DNA from: Maniola hyperantus
Lineage: Eukaryota; Arthropoda; Insecta; Lepidoptera; Nymphalidae
DNA length: 64,000 nucleotides
Assembly (NCBI RefSeq): GCF_902806685.2
Contig: NC_048562.1
Coordinates: 5,200,368 to 5,264,367, forward strand
Direction: 5' to 3'
The notes beneath the pieces were generated by a model that searched no databases, was not told where the DNA came from, and was given only the letters and a program-made list of their open reading frames with translations. Positions 20,698 to 30,025 of the stretch are shown here, in pieces; within the stretch, counting starts at the first letter, position 1; the number at the start of each line of letters is the position of its first letter. Made by a program: the position numbers and the translations under genes.

Positions 20698-20940
20698 CCC
20701 CCATGGTCTAGTGGTTAATATGTTCGACTGCGGATGACGAGGGACTGGGTTTTATTCCAAAAATAGATATTGAGGTTTTTCTGTTAAGAAATTTTTAGTA
20801 GGTAGGTACGAAGTTTAGAAGTTAGCAGACGTAAAGCTGTCGCGGTCCTGCAACTAATCTCTCTCCGGTCGTGTCCGATTTCCGTCCCATCGGGCTATGA
20901 GAGTGAGGAAATAGAGAGTGCACCTGTGTTTCAAAATTAA
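20698..20940 (+). mobile_element. SINE-4, tRNA-headed
   Basis: The head CCCCCATGGTCTAGTGGTTA has a box A, with a box B-like GGGTTTTATTCC. The body has GCTGTCGCGGTCCTGCAAC, CTCTCCGGTCGTGTCCG and CATCGGGCTATGAGAGTGAGG. It is the only copy in the window. The tRNA source is not assigned. Confidence 0.6.
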
Positions 20941-21017
20941 AAAGTGTTATTTCTTTTACGATGGTACGGAACCTTTTGCGTGCGAATCCGACTCGCACTC
21001 GGCCGGTTTTTTTAAAT
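20941..21017 (-). repeat. Fam1c tip
   Basis: AAGTGTTATTTCTTTTACGATG, GTACGGAACCTTTTGCGTGCG and CTCGCACTCGGCCGGTTTTTTT. The same variant appears at 23803 and 51095. Confidence 0.65.
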
Positions 21018-21280
21018 AAAGATAATAGAGCCGTTTAAAGTTTTAAACGCAGAGGGAGTGTCGCCATTTAATAATCCAAAATGGCGGAACTGTAAAAACA
21101 GTAACTGTCTGGTAAATGCGTTAATGGTATTATTATAGATACAATTGACGTGAAGAACGTACTGCGAAATATGTAGAGGGTTCGTTGTCGAGGGAGGGAC
21201 TATACTTTATCCGCGTAAAGAAGTTAGTATAGCGCTCTCTCTGATACGTATAATAATCCAAATATACCTATATAAGTGAC

Positions 21281-21469
21281 TGACTGACTGATGTATCAAC
21301 GCACAGCTCAAACTACTGGACGGATCGGGCTTAAATTTGGCATCCAGATAGCTATTATGACGTAGACATCCGCTAAGAAAGGATTTTTGAAAATTTAACC
21401 CCTAAGGGTGTGACATAGGGGTTTGAAATTTGTGTAGTCCACGCGAAAGAAGTGGCGTGCATAAGCTAG
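21281..21469 (+). mobile_element. Hel-E Helitron-like element
   Basis: Runs from GTGACTGACTGACTGATG through GGACGGATCGGGCTTAAATTTGG to AAGAAGTGGCGTGCATAAG and CTAG, followed by T. Confidence 0.8.
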
Positions 21470-21487
21470 TCCCATACAAACATGATA

Positions 21488-21690
21488 GAAAACAGCTGCT
21501 CGACTGCGGTAAAATGACAGCTACAATGTCACGATCGCAATTACGTCTGATTGGTTGACGCTCGCTCACTATTGGCAACAATGCATTGTTACGACAAGAA
21601 TCGCACAAATTCAGCCAATCACAGCAATTGCGATTGTAAGAATGATTGATGCAGGTTTTACGAAATCGACCTACAGATTAAAATCTTAGT
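21488..21690. repeat. Dispersed repeat of unknown class, copy 1
   Basis: Shared with 36769-36955: CTACAATGTC(A/C)CGATCG, GACGCTCGCTCACTAT, CACAAATTCAGCCAATCA and GATGCAGGTTTTACGAAATCG in the same order and spacing. Possibly a MITE. Confidence 0.65.
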
Positions 21691-21892
21691 GGGCGCTAAC
21701 CATTTTGAATCATATCACAAACGAAACTAAGTAGGTAGGTATGTTTTGTAACAGAATTTCGAATGTTTTTGGAATCATGTTTGTGATGGTGTGGTGACTA
21801 AAAATGGTCAACGCCAACTGAGATTTTTTGTCTCTATCATAAAATTTTGGATGGGATTACGTAACAGGAAGAACGTTAACCTCTTTTCGTAG

Positions 21893-21935
21893 ATAGAGTA
21901 TAGCAACCCGCCCTGGCTTCGCACGGGAGGCATTA
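21893..21935 (-). mobile_element. Hel-F 3' hairpin remnant
   Basis: AGCAACCCGCCCTGGCTTCGCACGGGAGG is the reverse of the Hel-F 3' hairpin seen at 46487. The rest is not recognisable. Confidence 0.45.
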
Positions 21936-22400
21936 AGGTTGTATATGAGTGACATAATGTTGACTGAATGGTCGCCTAAAGAAGCCCCTATCTTGACTTT
22001 CAGTGTTAGTCATTAAGTGGTCAGACCATTTCTAAATACACGTGGACAAAGCCGATGGCGTCCCACATAACCAGAAAGTTTTAATTTTGTCGTTGCCTAT
22101 TTTTCTGCTAAACAATGAAAATCTTATTCGAATCCAATACGAATAGCTTAAAACATTCTATACTAACGCACACAAGCATAAAATTCACGTGAGCGTGTGT
22201 AAATATTATGAAAAAAAAAACCGGTTTCTCGGACAAGCGCGAAACGTGCTTAAAGAGCGATAATTTAAAATTGGAACGGCATAAAACGTAATTATGTTGT
22301 CAATGCTGTATCTTTTTAATCTGTTCCGATATGACGTCTGTGGGAGTCGCTTGATAAGTAACTTGAATGCTAAGGCTTATTGTCTTTGGTTTATTTGCCG
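21936..22400. other. Intronic stretch, nothing recognised
   Basis: Single-copy in the window. No supported gene or repeat. Confidence 0.4.
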
Positions 22401-22401
22401 T

Positions 22402-22850
22402 TCAAATAGAAAAAAAAAAACCCAGCCTAGTGCGAGTCAGGCTCGCGCAACGAGGGTTCCGTACTACAGTCGTATTTTTTCCACATTTTGCATAATTCAA
22501 AAACTATGATGCATAAAAATAAATAAAAATCTGTTTTAGAATGTACAGGTGAAGACCTTTCATATGATACCCCACTTGATATAGTCACTCACTTCGAAAG
22601 TTGAAAATACTAATTATTAGTTCATGACCACAATTTTTTTTTTGTGTGATCTAACCCTAAATTCACGGTTTTTAGATTTTTCCCCAAATGTCAGCTTAGG
22701 GTTCCGTACCTCAAAAGGAAAAACAGAACCCTTATAGGATCACTTTGTTGTCTGTCTGTCTGTCTGTCAAGAAACCTACAGGGTACTTCCCGTTGACCTA
22801 GAATCATGAAATTTGGCAGGTAGATAGATCTTGTACTTAGCTAGTAGACA
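22402..22850 (+). repeat. Fam1 with its right half inverted
   Basis: The left half (CCCAGCCTAGTGCGAGTC ... TCCCCAAATGTCAGCT) reads plus. The right half then reads minus (TAGGGTTCCGTACCTC ... GGTAGATAGATCTTGTACTTAGC). An inversion exactly at the AGCT/TAAGATC point explains it. Confidence 0.8.
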
Positions 22851-22892
22851 TTACATTGCAGCCTCTAGTATAATAATAACTCTAGCTATGCC

Positions 22893-23215
22893 TACAGCTG
22901 TGATAGCCTAGTGGTTAGGACGTCCGCCTTTTAATCGGAGGTCGGGGGTTCGATCCCAGGCACGCACCACTAACTTTTCGGAGTTATGTGCGTTTTAATT
23001 AATTAAATATCACTTGCTTAAACGGTGAAGGAATACATCGTGAGGAAACCTGCATGTCTGAGAGTTCTCTATAATGTTCTCAAAGGGGTGTGAAGCCTAC
23101 CAATCCGCACATGGCCAGCGTGGTAGACTATGGCCAAAACCCTTCTCACTCTGAGAGGAGATCCGTGTTCTGTAGTGAGCCGGCGATGGGTTGATCACGA
23201 TGATGATGATGCCGA
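22893..23215 (+). mobile_element. SINE-1, full length
   Basis: GCTGTGATAGCCTAGTGGTTA starts the tRNA-like head; box B is GGGGGTTCGATCCC. The body runs through CACTTGC(T)TAAACGGTGAAGG, GTGGTAGACTATGGCC and CTCTGAGAGGAG to GATGATGATGAT. It serves as the reference for the family. Confidence 0.9.
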
Positions 23216-23334
23216 CAGCAATATAGTTATTAACTTGCCACGATTTATTAAACACGAATTATGAAAAGCAAAAAACTAAATCATAATTTGCGTAGCCGAT
23301 TCCAAGATAAGAAAATACAACTTCATTAACAACA

Positions 23335-23464
23335 ATTAAAAAACCAGCCAAGTGCGAGTCAGGCTCGTGCACCGAGGGTTCCTAACTGCAGTCGTATTTT
23401 ATCGACGTTTCATATGATATGATATAGTAATTGGTATAGTAATCTTACTTTAAAAGTTGAAAAT
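23335..23464 (+). repeat. Fam1, truncated, fused to SINE-1
   Basis: AAACCAGCCAAGTGCGAGTC to CTTACTTTAAAAGTTGAAAAT, then an abrupt switch to SINE-1 body sequence. Confidence 0.75.
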
Positions 23465-23466
23465 TG

Positions 23467-23581
23467 TCTACCAATCCGCACATGGCCAGCGTGGTAGACT
23501 AGGGCCAAAACCCATCTCACTCTGAGAGGAGACCCGCGCTCTGTAGTGAGCCGGTGATGGGTTGATCATGATGATGATGAG
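23467..23581 (+). mobile_element. SINE-1 3' half
   Basis: TCTACCAATCCGCACATGGCC to GGGTTGATCATGATGATGATG. No head. Confidence 0.8.
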
Positions 23582-23603
23582 ACAAAACTTATCACAAAAA
23601 AAT

Positions 23604-23705
23604 TATATTAGAATAGAATAGAATAGAATAAATTTTATTGCATTAACTGTGTAGGTACATTAGGTGTTATACTTGTTATAAAGTTCTAACAGTTTGCCAC
23701 TTTGT
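23604..23705 (-). mobile_element. LINE 3' UTR with ATTCT tail
   Basis: The reverse complement of the 3' UTR at about 10220-10322 (ATAAATTTTATTGCATTAAC, GGTACATTAGGTGTTATAC), with an AGAAT tail at 23611-23635. Confidence 0.8.
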
Positions 23706-23802
23706 ATTTACAAAAATATACGCCGTCCAAATGGTCATTTATGGCCAAGGCTTAGGTAGCTGTTGAGCTAAATAAGCACCCGCTCTCAGGGTCACAAGAA
23801 GT

Positions 23803-23875
23803 GAAAACTGAAAAGTGTTAGTTCTTGTACCATGGTACGGAATTCTTCGTTTTTACTCTTGGCCGATTTTTATTT
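23803..23875 (-). repeat. Fam1c tip, decayed
   Basis: GAAAAGTGTTAGTTCTTGTACC, ATGGTACGGAATTCTTCG, CTTGGCCGATTTTT. Confidence 0.5.
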
Positions 23876-23896
23876 AAATACCATCTAAGGAGGGCC

Positions 23897-23960
23897 CAGT
23901 GGTTCCCAAAATTTTTGCCCAGCATTTTTTATGCTTTTATTAATATTTTATTGCTTTTTT
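23897..23960 (+). mobile_element. hAT-like terminus (inward to the right)
   Basis: CAGTGGTTCCCAAAATTTTT followed by GCCCAGCATTTTTTA resembles hAT family ends and matches, inverted, the sequence at 26715-26776. No octamer duplication between the two flanks was found. Confidence 0.4.
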
Positions 23961-24237
23961 ACAAATTAAGAATCATGATTACCAATAGACGATAGAACAG
24001 AGTAAACATACATATGACCTAAAAGCCTTGCGATTCCAACTATATTCCATTGCTGGGTATCTACGACCTATCTAATAAATAATTATTATTTATAACTAGG
24101 TGTTAAATAAATAATGGCGGATTTAAATGCTCTACATAGGTAATTAGGTAGATAGGTGCCCGCATAGATCATTATGATCTAGGTACCTTTATAGCTAGGT
24201 AACCTAGGGGTAATTAAGTAACCATGTGTTATCTTAC

Positions 24238-24415
24238 TAGCTTATTCCCGTGACTTCGTCCGCGTGAAACACAAATTCCAAACTCCTGTTTTCCCCTTTA
24301 GGAGTTGAATTTTCAAAAATCCTTTCTTAGCAGGTGTCTACACCATAATACCTAGATCAGATCCATGATAGATCAGTCAGTCAGTCAACTTTTTTCCTTT
24401 TATATATTTAGAGTA
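24238..24415 (-). mobile_element. Hel-E Helitron-like element
   Basis: CTAGCTTATTCCCGTGACTTCGTCCGCG (3' hairpin in reverse), GGAGTTGAATTTTCAAAAATCC, ending TTTTATATATTTAGA. Intact at both ends, with an internal gap. Confidence 0.8.
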
Positions 24416-24837
24416 TGGACATCCCGTGTCTGTAGAAATAAATGCGAAAATGCAAGGTCGAAAATGTAGACCTTTGCCCAATATTGGGACACGTGAGGCT
24501 GAAAATAAAAATAGATGAATTGTGTGTTCTCTTGGCCTCCTACTTGAACAATCTAATCAACTATAAACGCAATAAAACTAATAGCTTTTAACTTATTTTC
24601 TTAATAGTACAATGACTGAAATCAGCTGTTTTCACCTGATGTTATCGATAATAACCGGATCCGACGGCATAACGAGGCAAGACATTTTTATCAAAGTTTA
24701 AAAAAAAGAACCAGTTCCAAGTTCGGTATAAGTACACCAATAAAAAATTAGTTGCGACTTTATCCGTTCCTCAATAATAATAAAATAATGACCACGATTC
24801 ACAAAAAAATTAAATTAAAAAGAAAAAGTATTATGGC
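24416..24837. other. Start of engrailed intron 1, single-copy
   Basis: AT-rich, with no repeats recognised beyond the Hel-E that ends at 24415. It directly follows the splice donor in transcript direction. Confidence 0.5.
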
Positions 24838-24844
24838 ACTTACC
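24838..24844 (-). other. en: Splice donor of engrailed exon 1
   Basis: On the minus strand the exon ends TCTG and the intron begins GTAAGT at 24843, a near-consensus donor. The break is phase 1, inside a Gly codon after ...DRPSS. Reading past it gives only eight codons of unrelated sequence before a stop, as expected of intron. Confidence 0.9.
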
Positions 24845-25609
24845 AGAACTAGGCCTATCGCTGTACCGTGTACAATATACCCAAGCAGGCCATAGATTGC
24901 TATTCCCACTCTGGCTATTAGTATCTGTACTCCCACACGTGGACAACGCCCCACTAGACGTCGAAGATACTATTGAACTTGCCGAGTCCGGCCTCTTTTG
25001 TGGCTCTATAATCTTTGGTTGCTCTTTTTGCATCTGTATATTCTGCTCACCGATATTTGATACAGTCTGTCTTAACCCACCGAGCGGCGGTAATGCACTA
25101 AAATCATCTTTCGATTTCAAATAATCAAAATTGAATTTCGAATACTCTTTAGTTACATCATTTGATAAATAGGGTTTGTACAAAATACTGTGATTGGGAC
25201 CGACATGTTTGGGACCTTCTATTTTGTTCGTTTTTCGAATTGCATTCAAACCAAATTCTGGGTGTAAAATGTTGCTTATTGAAAAAGGGATGGATATCGG
25301 AGGTTGTCGGTTCCTTTTATCTTCAAAACTGTCTTGGATAACAGGTTTTACGTCTGGTGTTTCAGGTCTGAAGTAGTTTTGGTAGTCCATGCCATTTTGG
25401 CTATGTTCAGGACTCATTGGAGGGGAATTTGGCTGCACTTTGACAACTGTCATTGATCTGTCAAACCTTGAGTCAATAGTCGTGCAAGTATATTGACTTG
25501 GATATGAATTTCTTACTTCAACTGTAGTAGAATGAGGAGCAGGAACTCTACCGTTCACAGGACCGGGACTGTTGGCTTGATTTGGACTGCAACGGTCTTC
25601 GAACGCCAT
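24844..25609 (-). CDS. en: Engrailed homeobox transcription factor, exon 1 (partial CDS)
   Basis: Engrailed is a nuclear homeodomain repressor of segment polarity and posterior compartment identity; in butterflies it also marks wing eyespot centres. The exon encodes 255 residues plus one base. The start MAFEDRCSPN is typical of engrailed rather than invected. EH1, the Groucho-binding repressor motif, is FSISNIL at residues 109-115. A Ser-rich stretch spans about 208-235. EH2 is LWPAWVYCTRYSDRPSSG at 239-256, with the Trp pair (W240, W243) that contacts Extradenticle. The ATG sits in AAAAATGG, a good insect context. EH3 and the homeodomain (EH4) must lie in further exons; I see neither at lower coordinates. 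The frame is intact with no sign of decay. Invected is the alternative paralogue, judged less likely from the N-terminus. Confidence 0.93.
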
Positions 25610-26160
25610 TTTTTATTTTTCCAAAAACACGTCTCAAAAGTCTTTCAAATGTTAATGTACGCGATAACAACGTCTCTATATCATCAAATATGAATACATG
25701 TCTCAATCCACTTAGCAATTCAAATTTCCGAACTGTCAAACTGTCAAAAGCCGGTTTGACAGCACGATGTGCTCGCGGCGGCGGCCACCGAACGACTGTG
25801 CCCCCACGCTTTCGAACCCCAGACACGCCCAAAGAGCAAACAAGGTTTAGAATCCCCACCCTTGTTATTCGAAGGCGTAACTGTCGTTGCCCAACGAGGC
25901 AAACGATCTTTTGTCCTACTCTTCCTTATGGAATGTTTGTGTTGTTAAAAAGAGAGATGTATAGAGACAATTGATTTAACCTGATTGTGTATTTAGGGGC
26001 ATGGAGATTTGTAATTCAGTTGTAAATTGCTATGGCTCTTTTGCAGGTTCATAATGTATCAATAATACGCTCGGGCTCGCTTTGAGCGGCGCAGAATTTC
26101 AATTAAACTTTGACAGTATTATTATATTGATAGACGGGTCGCCATCTTGGAAAAGTATGG
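25610..26160 (-). promoter_or_regulatory. en: Presumed engrailed 5' UTR and promoter region
   Basis: Repeat-free DNA directly upstream of the ATG, with a GC-rich block at about 25750-25830 (GGCCGCCGCCGCGAGC on the minus strand) against AT-rich surroundings. No TATA box at a sensible distance stands out. Repeated GACAGTT motifs near 25728-25750 might serve as initiators, but I cannot fix a start site. A GCCATCTT (Pho/YY1-like core) lies at 26142-26149. All of this is inference from position. Confidence 0.5.
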
Positions 26161-26430
26161 CTATATTGTTCGGCGGTGGGTTTTTTCGCTAATTAAGTAG
26201 ATAGGTACATATGTATATTGGGCGTGCAATTGAGTTGTAAATGGGTATTTTTATTGTTGTACCTACTTAATTTGGTGAATTAAAAATTATGTGCTTACTT
26301 GCCTGTAACATACCTATGTAGGTAGGTATTTAAATGGATAGTTTTATTTCGATGCCTCGATATAGTGTTGTAGAATTTATTGTTATCAAAAATATTTTCT
26401 TGACACAATTAAAGGTAGGTACTACTAACT
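26161..26430. other. Upstream single-copy stretch
   Basis: AT-rich with short TAGGTA/TACCTA runs common across the window. No gene or repeat family identified. Confidence 0.4.
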
Positions 26431-26640
26431 TGTGCCCGTACGGGACTTTGTTCAGGTGAACTACATAAATTTGAATCTCTATTTTATCTCTATAGGGGTT
26501 GAATTTTCAAAAAACCTTTCTTAATGGACGTCTACGTCGTAATAGCTATTTGCATGCCGAATTTCAGCCCGATCTGTCCAGTTGTTTGACCAGTGCGGTG
26601 ATAGGTCAGTCAGATTTTCCTATAGACTTTTTCGGTAGGT
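26430..26640 (-). mobile_element. Hel-E, diverged copy
   Basis: GGGGTTGAATTTTCAAAAAACC, CGTAATAGCTATTTGCATGCC, TTTCAGCCCGATCTGTCCAG. The CTAG end is eroded. Confidence 0.6.
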
Positions 26641-26714
26641 AGCTAGGTAGTGTCTCGTACTTAAATTGATGTTTTATTATTATCTAAAAAAATATTTAAC
26701 AATTTAAATATGTT

Positions 26715-26776
26715 AATAATGAAATTCGTAAAAAATAGTGGGCAACGAAAACACTTTGGGAACCTCTGACTTAGTT
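26715..26776 (-). mobile_element. hAT-like terminus (inward to the left)
   Basis: On the minus strand CAGAGGTTCCCAAAGTGTTT then GTTGCCCACTATTTTTTACG, an inverted match to 23897-23960. Confidence 0.4.
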
Positions 26777-26837
26777 GAATCCCAATCCTTAGTACTTACT
26801 TAGGTACCTAGATGATAAATAATGGCGAATTTTAACT

Positions 26838-27468
26838 GCCGGCCAGGAGCGAGTCAAGCCTCGCTCTTTTAGGGTTCCGTACAAGCTTTGGTCACTGCTT
26901 ACAAACTTCGAATCGTTTTCAATATTTTTAGAGTTCCGTAAAAAGGAAAAACGGAACCCTTAGGTATAGGATCACTTTGTTGTCGGCAGGAAAGGCATTC
27001 CGAACCAGTGGTAGATGCATCCGACTATTCGTAAGCACTTGTAAAAGTTTATACGAATAAAAAAGATTTTCATTTTCATTTTCATTTTCATTTGTCTGTC
27101 TGTCAAGAAACCTACAGGGTACCTCCCGTTGACCTAGAATCATGAAATTTGGCAGGTAGATAGATCTTATAGCTGACATTTGGGGAAAAATCTGAAAACC
27201 GTGAATTTAGGGTTAGATCACACAAAAAAAATTAAATTGTGGTCATGAACTAATAATTAGTATTCTCAATTTTCTAAGTAAGATAACTATATCAAGTGGG
27301 GTATCATATGAAAGGTCTTCACCTGTGCATTCTAAAACAGTTTTTTATTTATTATTATGTATCATAGTTCTTGAATTATCCTGCAAAATGTCGAAAAAAT
27401 ACGACTGTAGTACGGAACCCTCATTGCGCGAGCCTGGCTCGCACTTAGCCGGTTTTTTTGTTTAAATA
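26838..27468 (-). repeat. Fam1 copy split by a LINE tail
   Basis: An eroded tip at 26838-26883, then a minus copy from AGAGTTCCGTAAAAAGG to GCTCGCACTTAGCCGGTTTTTTT. The GTCT microsatellite is interrupted at 26985-27090. TTGTC occurs on both sides and may be a target duplication. Confidence 0.8.
26985..27090 (+). mobile_element. Short LINE 3' tail inserted in Fam1
   Basis: GGAAAGGCATTCCGAACCAG, TAGATGCATCCGAC, GTAAAAGTTTATACGAATAAAA, then TTTTCA repeats as a tail. The same UTR is at 52920-53045 and, inverted, at 29610-29726. Confidence 0.75.
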
Positions 27469-27613
27469 CAGTACTTATACGATAGGTACGTACATAATAT
27501 ACTTACCTGCTTACCGAAATTTCATAAGTAGGTACACCTAACTACAGTAGGTATACCTACCTACGCGATCCTATGTGATCGAAAATAATGTAGGTAGGTA
27601 GGTACTTTGTTTT

Positions 27614-28470
27614 CACAAAAGCTAATAAAATCACCTTTACCCCATTATTGATGGAAATAACACACTTGGATAAATATCTAGGTACATCAATAACCCGTCA
27701 GCATAGTAAAGCGAGTTCGCGCAGCTGTCTTTGGCAATAGGTAGGTAAGTCACCTTTTTCTACTTAAATAATTTTCCTGAATAAAAAGTAGCCCAAGTCT
27801 TTATCTAATATTATATCCATGCAAAAAATGATGTCAATCTGTTGACCTGTTGCGGCGTAATTGAAGGACAAACCAAGGAACAAACACCCTTTCGCATTTT
27901 TAATAGGTAAGTATTACTTACCAATGATTTTGTGACAGAACCTTTTCAAGAATAGTCCGTTCAAAGAAATTTGCACAAAAGCCAATAAAATCGACACCTT
28001 TGCCCCATTATTGATGGAAATAACACACTTGGATAAATACCTACATACCCGTCAGCATAGTAAATCGAGTTCGCGCAGCTGTCTTTGGCAGTAAGTCACC
28101 TTTTTCTACTTACTTAAATAATTTTCCTGAATAAAAAGTAGCCCAAGTCTTTATCTAATAGTAGGTAGGTACTTATGCATGCAAAAAATGATGTCAATCT
28201 GATGACCTGTTGCGGAGTGATTGAAGAACAAACTAACAAACAAACACCCTTTCGTATTTTTAATAAGTATAATCTACCAATGATTTTGTGACAGAAGCTT
28301 TCCAAGAATAAAATTCTCGTTCAAAAAGTTTTAGCAAAAGCCAATAAAATTGACACCTTTGCCCCATTATTGATGGAAATAACACACTTGGATAAATACC
28401 TACATCAATAACCCGTCAGCATAATAAAGCGATTTCGCGCAGCTGTCTTTGGTAATAAGTTGCCGTTTTC
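27614..28470. repeat. Tandem array of a ~359 bp unit, about 2.4 copies
   Basis: Units begin at about 27614, 27974 and 28332 with CAAAAGC(T/C)AATAAAAT, then CCCCATTATTGATGGAAATAAC, GTTCGCGCAGCTGTCTTTGG and a Hel-D fragment (AATAAAAAGTAGCCCAAGTC, GACCTGTTGCGG). The third unit is cut off. Units differ by point changes and small indels, so the amplification is not very recent. Confidence 0.85.
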
Positions 28471-28588
28471 CACTTTAATTTGTATTTATGCGCAGGATTT
28501 CTTGTAAAATAGTACCTACACTAAAATAGGCACAAAGTCTGGCGTTAAACGGCAAAGGTGGAAAAAAACAGTTTTTCTTTAAAAAGAA

Positions 28589-28752
28589 CAAAAACCAGCC
28601 AAGTGCGAGTCAGGCTTGCGCAACGAGGGTTCCGTACTACAGTCGTATTTTTCCGTCACAGTTTTTGATTTATCGTGCAAAATGTCGATAAAATACGATT
28701 GTACTACGGAACCCTCAGTGCGCGAGTCTGATTCGCACTTGGCCGGTTTTTA
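28589..28752. repeat. Fam1 tips arranged as a foldback
   Basis: A plus tip (AACCAGCCAAGTGCGAGTC ... CAGTCGTATTTTTC) is followed at once by a minus tip (GTGCAAAATGTCGATAAAAT ... CTTGGCCGGTTTTT). Together they form a ~70 bp-arm hairpin. Confidence 0.75.
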
Positions 28753-29285
28753 CCTTTCATAGCGGCCATTTTGATTTTTTATTATTTGTTATTAGAGCGG
28801 CAATAGAAACACATTCTGTGAAAGCTTCAACTCTCTAGGTAGGTGCCTACTTAGGTGCCTATTACGGTTCACAAGGTGCAGCCCGTTGGCACCCTTCTGC
28901 TTCAAATACGGAACCCTAACAAAAGCAACCGTATTGAAATCATCGACCTTTACCTATCCCAACAACGTCAAATAAAAAAAAAAATATGCAATGTTTTCTT
29001 AGAAAAGTCAAAAAACTCGGCGACTACTTACCAATCCGGTTGACCTCGACCTTGTCTGGGCGGAAACGATCCAAAATGGCTGATTTGAATACTTTGACAC
29101 TTACACTTATGCTAATATCTGTTTGTATGTCTGTATAATTATAACTCTATGGAGGTGTGATGTCTCGTTACGGTTAATGCGTTCGATCCCATAACATTCA
29201 TAGGATTAGACAAATAGATAAATACTTATCTAAAATTGCACACAAGATAGAGAATATAGGTAGGAACACGAAATATAGCTAAGTT
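28753..29285. other. Upstream stretch, nothing recognised
   Basis: No supported gene. Short frames with no recognisable protein. Confidence 0.4.
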
Positions 29286-29289
29286 AGTC

Positions 29290-29505
29290 TAGTCTGGTGG
29301 GAGGCTTCGGCCGTGGCTACCACCCTACCGGCAAATCCGTCTCGCCAAGCGATTCAGCGTTCCTGTATGATGTCGTGTAGAAACCAAAGGAGCATAGGTT
29401 TAACAAAAACTGCCATTCCCCTGCCAGATTAGCCCGCTTCCATCTTAGACTGCATCTTCATTTGCCAGCAGGTCCGATTGCAGCCAAGCGCCAGTCTATA
29501 TCTTA
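29290..29505 (+). mobile_element. SINE-3 body
   Basis: TGGTGGGAGGCTTCGGCCGTG, TGTCGTGTAGAAACCAAAGG, CAGATTAGCCCGCTTCCATC. The tail is eroded. Confidence 0.75.
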
Positions 29506-29507
29506 AA

Positions 29508-29745
29508 TGTCTGCTATAAGACCTACCTACCTACCAAATTTCATGATTCTAGGTCAACGGGAAGTACCCTGTAGGTTTCTTAACAGACCGACAGACAGAC
29601 AACCAAGTGATAGAATAGAATAGAATATAATGTTTTTTTATTCATGTAAACTTTTTAAAAGTGCTTATGAATAGTCAGGTAGTTTTAATTTACCACTGGT
29701 TCGGAATGCCGTTCCTACCGAGAAGATAAGGGTTCCGTTTTTCGG
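29508..29745 (+). repeat. Fam1 right half, split by a LINE tail
   Basis: Fam1 runs to GACAGACAACCAAGTGAT (29609) and resumes ATAAGGGTTCCGTTTTTC (29727). In intact copies GTGATCCTATAAGGG is continuous. Confidence 0.8.
29610..29726 (-). mobile_element. Short LINE 3' tail inserted in Fam1
   Basis: AGAAT repeats (tail), TTTTTTTATTCATGTAAAC, then ACCACTGGTTCGGAATGCC, the reverse of the UTR at 26985 and 52920. Confidence 0.75.
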
Positions 29746-29787
29746 GATAGTAGTCTAATATGCCTAAATGTACTTTCGACCAATCAA

Positions 29788-29896
29788 ACGAGTTGCACGG
29801 AGCCGCTGGATGGCAGCGGCGTAAGACCGTGGTGTGTAGAAGTCCCTGCAAGAGACCTATGTCCAGCTGTGGACATCTATCGGTTGATGATGATAG
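29788..29896 (+). pseudogene. RTE-type LINE 3' tail
   Basis: GGAGCCGCTGGATGGCAGCGG, GAAGTCCCTGCAAGAGACC, GACATCTATCGGTTGATGATG. Only the last ~30 codons and tail remain. Confidence 0.7.
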
Positions 29897-29936
29897 GTAC
29901 CTTCAAGTCAAACGTGAAATAGGCATCTTCTACGCA

Positions 29937-30025
29937 AGCATGCTCCATCTTAGGCTGCATCATCTCTTCTCTTGCCAGTAGGTCTAATTGCAGCCAAGTG
30001 CTAGCCTACAAATTAAAAAAAAAGA
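29937..30025 (+). mobile_element. SINE-3-like 3' end with A tail
   Basis: CCATCTTAGGCTGCATCATC, GCCAGTAGGTCTAATTGCAGCC, then AATTAAAAAAAAAG. Diverged from the main SINE-3 copies. Confidence 0.5.

Noticed and set aside
25548..25859. Minus-strand 103-codon frame overlapping the engrailed start
   Set aside because: It overlaps the en ATG in another frame and shows no domain. It could be an upstream frame in the 5' UTR, but without a mapped transcription start it cannot be supported.
24897..25974. Plus-strand frames across engrailed exon 1 (75, 60 and 130 codons)
   Set aside because: They are antisense shadows of the clearly coding minus strand, with no recognisable protein.
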